From Planctomycetota bacterium (GTDB taxonomy: Bacteria > Planctomycetota > UBA11346): DNA of 6,151 nucleotides. The stretch's first letter is position 1; each line of letters opens with the position of its first letter. Shown here piece by piece: positions 5,122 through 6,151 of the stretch. Made by a program: the position numbers and the translations under genes. The notes beneath the pieces were generated by a model. That model was not told where the DNA came from. It made no database searches and saw only the letters and a program-made list of their open reading frames with translations. The stretch is taken from contig JAHEDF010000251.1 of the NCBI GenBank assembly GCA_024641365.1, positions 1 through 6,151 on the forward strand, read 5' to 3'.

Positions 5122-5207
5122 TGGCTGGTGGGGTGGGACTCGAACCCACACGATTTAATAATCACCCGGTTAACAGCCGGGCGCCTTACCATTCGGCACA
5201 CCCACCA
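5122..5207 (-). tRNA. tRNA-Asn (GTT) with a long variable arm
   Basis: Acceptor TGGTGGG/CCCACCA is seven perfect pairs, discriminator G is followed by encoded CCA, anticodon stem CCCGG/CCGGG encloses CTGTTAA (anticodon GTT), and the T arm is GTGGG-TTCGAGT-CCCAC. The odd part is a 15-base variable region with its own stem GATT-ATTA-AATC, a class II feature normally limited to Ser, Leu and bacterial Tyr tRNAs. T1 and G73 fit a normal tRNA-Asn. G73 plus a long variable arm is also what seryl-tRNA synthetase recognises, so the charged amino acid is uncertain. The gene looks intact. Confidence 0.9.
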
Positions 5208-5225
5208 TTAAAGAAGCCAATTTAT

Positions 5226-5296
5226 TTCTCTTGCGTGGATTCGAACCACGATTTGCGGAGCCAAATTCCGGCGTCCTACCATTAGACGACAAGAGA
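5226..5296 (-). tRNA. tRNA-Gln, anticodon TTG
   Basis: Acceptor TCTCTTG/CAAGAGA is perfect and begins with the weak T1-A72 pair typical of tRNA-Gln. D stem GTCT/GGAC, T arm CGTGG-TTCGAAT-CCACG. The anticodon stem CCGGA/TCCGC has a C-C mismatch at its outer pair, and the loop ATTTGGC gives TTG. Reading the loop one base later would give TGG (Pro) but breaks the stem. Discriminator A is followed by ATA, so CCA is not encoded. Confidence 0.85.
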
Positions 5297-5313
5297 TTGT
5301 GGAGAAACGGTTT

Positions 5314-5386
5314 TACTCGTGATGGGATTTGAACCCACGTTATCGGATTGAAGGTCCAATGTCCTAAGCCGCTAGACGACACGAGC
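5314..5386 (-). tRNA. tRNA-Glu (TTC) with C33
   Basis: Acceptor GCTCGTG/CACGAGT has a terminal G-T pair. D stem GTCT/GGAC, anticodon stem TTGGA/TCCGA, T arm GTGGG-TTCAAAT-CCCAT. The loop is CCTTCAA: anticodon TTC with C at position 33, where nearly all elongator tRNAs have U to make the U-turn. Discriminator A is followed by AAA, so CCA is not encoded. The fold is otherwise sound, so it is either a poorly working copy or a functional variant. Confidence 0.88.
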
Positions 5387-5407
5387 GGAAATATCTAATA
5401 AAGAGAA

Positions 5408-5482
5408 TGGGAGGACATAAAGGAATCGAACCTGAGATTGCGGTATCACAAACCGCCGTGTTGCCACTACACCAATGTCCCC
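5408..5482 (-). tRNA. tRNA-His, anticodon GTG
   Basis: The gene includes the His-specific extra G-1 paired with C73: GGGGACAT/ATGTCCTC. D stem GTGT/ACAC, anticodon stem GCGGT/ACCGC around TTGTGAT, encoded CCA. The T stem TCAGG/CCTTT has only three pairs, with T-T and C-T mismatches at its base, suggesting relaxation. It is the first of four closely spaced tRNAs (His-Glu-Gln-Asn), with gaps of 17 to 21 bases. Confidence 0.9.
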
Positions 5483-5492
5483 ATGAGTGGTT

Positions 5493-5505
5493 ATGAACGA
5501 CGACT
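5493..5505 (+). repeat. ATGAACGACGA motif, copy 3
   Basis: ATGAACGACGACT begins ten bases upstream of tRNA-His in that gene's direction. Read on the minus strand it is preceded by TATAGT, which could be the -10 of the tRNA array promoter, with this motif as the discriminator region. On the plus strand it opens a 31-codon frame that runs into the terminator at 5546, which I do not call as a gene. Confidence 0.45.
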
Positions 5506-5545
5506 ATAGAGTTGTGAAAGAAGGTGCAGATGCGAATAAAACGAA

Positions 5546-5575
5546 AAAAGCCCCTGGAATTTTCCAGGGGCTTTT
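5546..5575 (-). terminator. Strong bidirectional intrinsic terminator
   Basis: AAAAGCCCCTGGAA and TTCCAGGGGCTTTT form a perfect 14-bp stem around two bases (realistically a four to six base loop). The minus-strand RNA ends in T6 (5549-5544) and the plus strand in T4. It would end the unit that begins at the promoter-like copy at 5725-5754, separating it from the tRNA array. Confidence 0.9.
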
Positions 5576-5600
5576 GCGTAGGTCGTAAATGATAAGAGTT

Positions 5601-5714
5601 TTATGTGTGCTGACTCATCTCATTCGTCCTAGCCGCATAGGCTCCTGAAACACCGGTATTATCCGGGTTAAAGGAATGCTCGTGTTGCATATTTTTCAGG
5701 ACGAATGTGCACAT
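5601..5714 (-). CDS. Putative 37-residue peptide
   Basis: Not recognised. The ATG-to-TAA frame starts at 5714, only a few bases after the transcription start predicted from the promoter at 5725-5754, so translation would be nearly leaderless; no Shine-Dalgarno sequence is visible. Composition is ordinary and soluble, with 'NPDNTGVSGAYAARTNEM' near the C-terminus. A strong terminator begins 26 bases past the stop, the same distance as in the 57-codon unit at 4862-5035. The same DNA folds into a branched hairpin (5609-5724), so a non-coding RNA is an equal or better reading. Confidence 0.3.
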   Translation of the reverse strand: MCTFVLKNMQHEHSFNPDNTGVSGAYAARTNEMSQHT

Positions 5715-5724
5715 GATGCCAGCA
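5609..5724 (-). ncRNA. Branched structured RNA candidate
   Basis: CATTCGTCCT (5621-5630) is the exact complement of AGGACGAATG (5698-5707). The stem extends through CATC/GATG and TGCTG/CAGCA to about 5610 and 5724. Within it, AGCC/GGCT (5631-5643) forms a side hairpin, TCCTGAAA (5642-5649) can pair with TTTCAGGA (5694-5701), and ATGC/GCAT (5678-5692) and CCGG/CCGG close further hairpins. The predicted 5' end, just after the -10 at 5725, coincides with the outer stem, and a terminator follows at 5546-5575. Together this gives a promoter, folded body and terminator of about 170 nt. It matches no RNA family I recognise. Confidence 0.45.
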
Positions 5725-5754
5725 ATAGTATTTCAATAAATAATATGTCAACAG
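5725..5754 (-). promoter_or_regulatory. Promoter-like repeat, copy B
   Basis: Minus strand: TTGACA (5751-5746), 15 bases, TACTAT (5730-5725). Its match to copy A at 5075-5104 includes an unbroken 17-base identity (5738-5754). It would start transcription near 5718, at the outer stem of the structured element, ending at 5546-5575. Alternatively, the two copies are simply direct repeats bounding a 650-bp segment that holds four tRNAs. Confidence 0.6.
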
Positions 5755-5803
5755 TAGATATGTTTGGGCTGGTAAGTGCAGATGGTGGCATTATTTATCA
5801 ATA

Positions 5804-6151
5804 ATGGCTGAGCGTATCACGGTTAAACCATTACCAGAATTATTGCGTGGACTGGTTTATCAGCACGGTTGGTCTGCTGTCATTGCGGCACAACATGCCG
5901 GTACCAGCCCAATTGCGGTTGAAAATTGGTTGACGCGGTTAACGCCAGCTGCACTCACGTGGTTCAGATTAATTCACTCATTTGGTTGCGAGGTGGTAAT
6001 CGCACGCGGTCAAGAAGCCTGGAAAGTACTAGTTCCGTCAGTTTCAAAACCGCAACGTGACCGTTGTTTGCAAACATGGCGACGAAAGCGATTTCTTCAT
6101 TACATTCATGCGATAGCTGCGCAAAATAAATCAATCAAACAGGCAGAACGA
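5804..6151 (+). CDS. Putative helix-turn-helix protein, 3' end beyond window
   Basis: 116 codons are open to the window edge; this is the only plus-strand gene I support. 'LLRGLVYQHGWSAVIAAQHA' and 'SPIAVENWL' (about 13-45) resemble the early helices and recognition helix of an XRE/lambda-repressor-type DNA-binding fold. 'FRLIHSFGCEVVIARG' (about 55-70) resembles the last helix and strand that follow it in such proteins. A basic region 'RDRCLQTWRRKRFLHYI' (87-103) and another possible helix pair 'AAQNKSIKQAER' run into the window end. The ATG at 5804 is the first usable start in this frame; no ribosome binding site is visible. It diverges from the unit promoted at 5725-5754, with only about 50 bases between. 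The DNA-binding call is by pattern and moderate. Confidence 0.7.
   Translation, partial: MAERITVKPLPELLRGLVYQHGWSAVIAAQHAGTSPIAVENWLTRLTPAALTWFRLIHSFGCEVVIARGQEAWKVLVPSVSKPQRDRCLQTWRRKRFLHYIHAIAAQNKSIKQAER

Noticed and set aside
5170..5382. 70-codon minus-strand frame
   Set aside because: It lies within tRNA-Glu, -Gln and -Asn; its 'WVQIP' and 'RGSNPR' segments are translated T arms.
3881..5482. Prophage or integrative element boundaries at the tRNAs
   Set aside because: No integrase, and no repeat of a tRNA 3' end was found in the window, so attachment sites cannot be claimed.

Overview
The window is a low-to-moderate GC bacterial chromosome segment, or an island in one. Almost everything legible is on the minus strand. 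It runs from the 5' end of a second-copy-free housekeeping gene (lepA) through a dispersed array of seven tRNA genes. The only organism clue is LepA. Its G domain has a 'QGVQAQTVAN' block and a 'GTMDYEF.GYQ' C-terminal region, which from memory resemble Planctomycetes/PVC LepA more than E. coli LepA. I hold that loosely: nothing was searched, and the base composition is low for many Planctomycetes.

Layout. 1-1678 (-): lepA, lacking only its last few dozen codons. 1829-1915 (-): tRNA-Ser with the rare anticodon ACT. 2060-2827 (-): a protein with about four membrane segments followed by a C39-like cysteine peptidase domain. 3029-3813 (-): a two-gene unit of a 66-residue basic protein and an HNH endonuclease, each with a good ribosome binding site. 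3881-4051 (-): tRNA-Lys and tRNA-Arg. 4052-5110: about 1 kb with no large gene but many repeats and hairpins, namely a nested-hairpin block, a 19-bp inverted repeat, a possible small RNA and a 105-bp palindrome, plus a promoter/SD/terminator unit that could encode a 57-residue protein. 5122-5482 (-): tRNA-Asn, -Gln, -Glu and -His. 5546-5754: a terminator, a second small transcription unit and a promoter. 5804-end (+): start of a putative helix-turn-helix protein.

Two things stand out. First, several tRNAs are unorthodox. tRNA-Asn(GTT) carries a long, class II-type variable arm. tRNA-Glu(TTC) has C33 in place of the near-universal U33. tRNA-Ser reads with A34. tRNA-His has a weak T stem. Some genes encode CCA and others do not. 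Second, two copies of a 30-bp promoter-like sequence, 650 bp apart, each head a short minus-strand unit ending in a strong intrinsic terminator. One could make a 57-residue protein and the other a 37-residue peptide or a structured RNA. These look like minigenes interleaved with the tRNA array, a layout familiar from mobile or phage-borne tRNA clusters. No integrase, transposase or attachment site is visible in this window.
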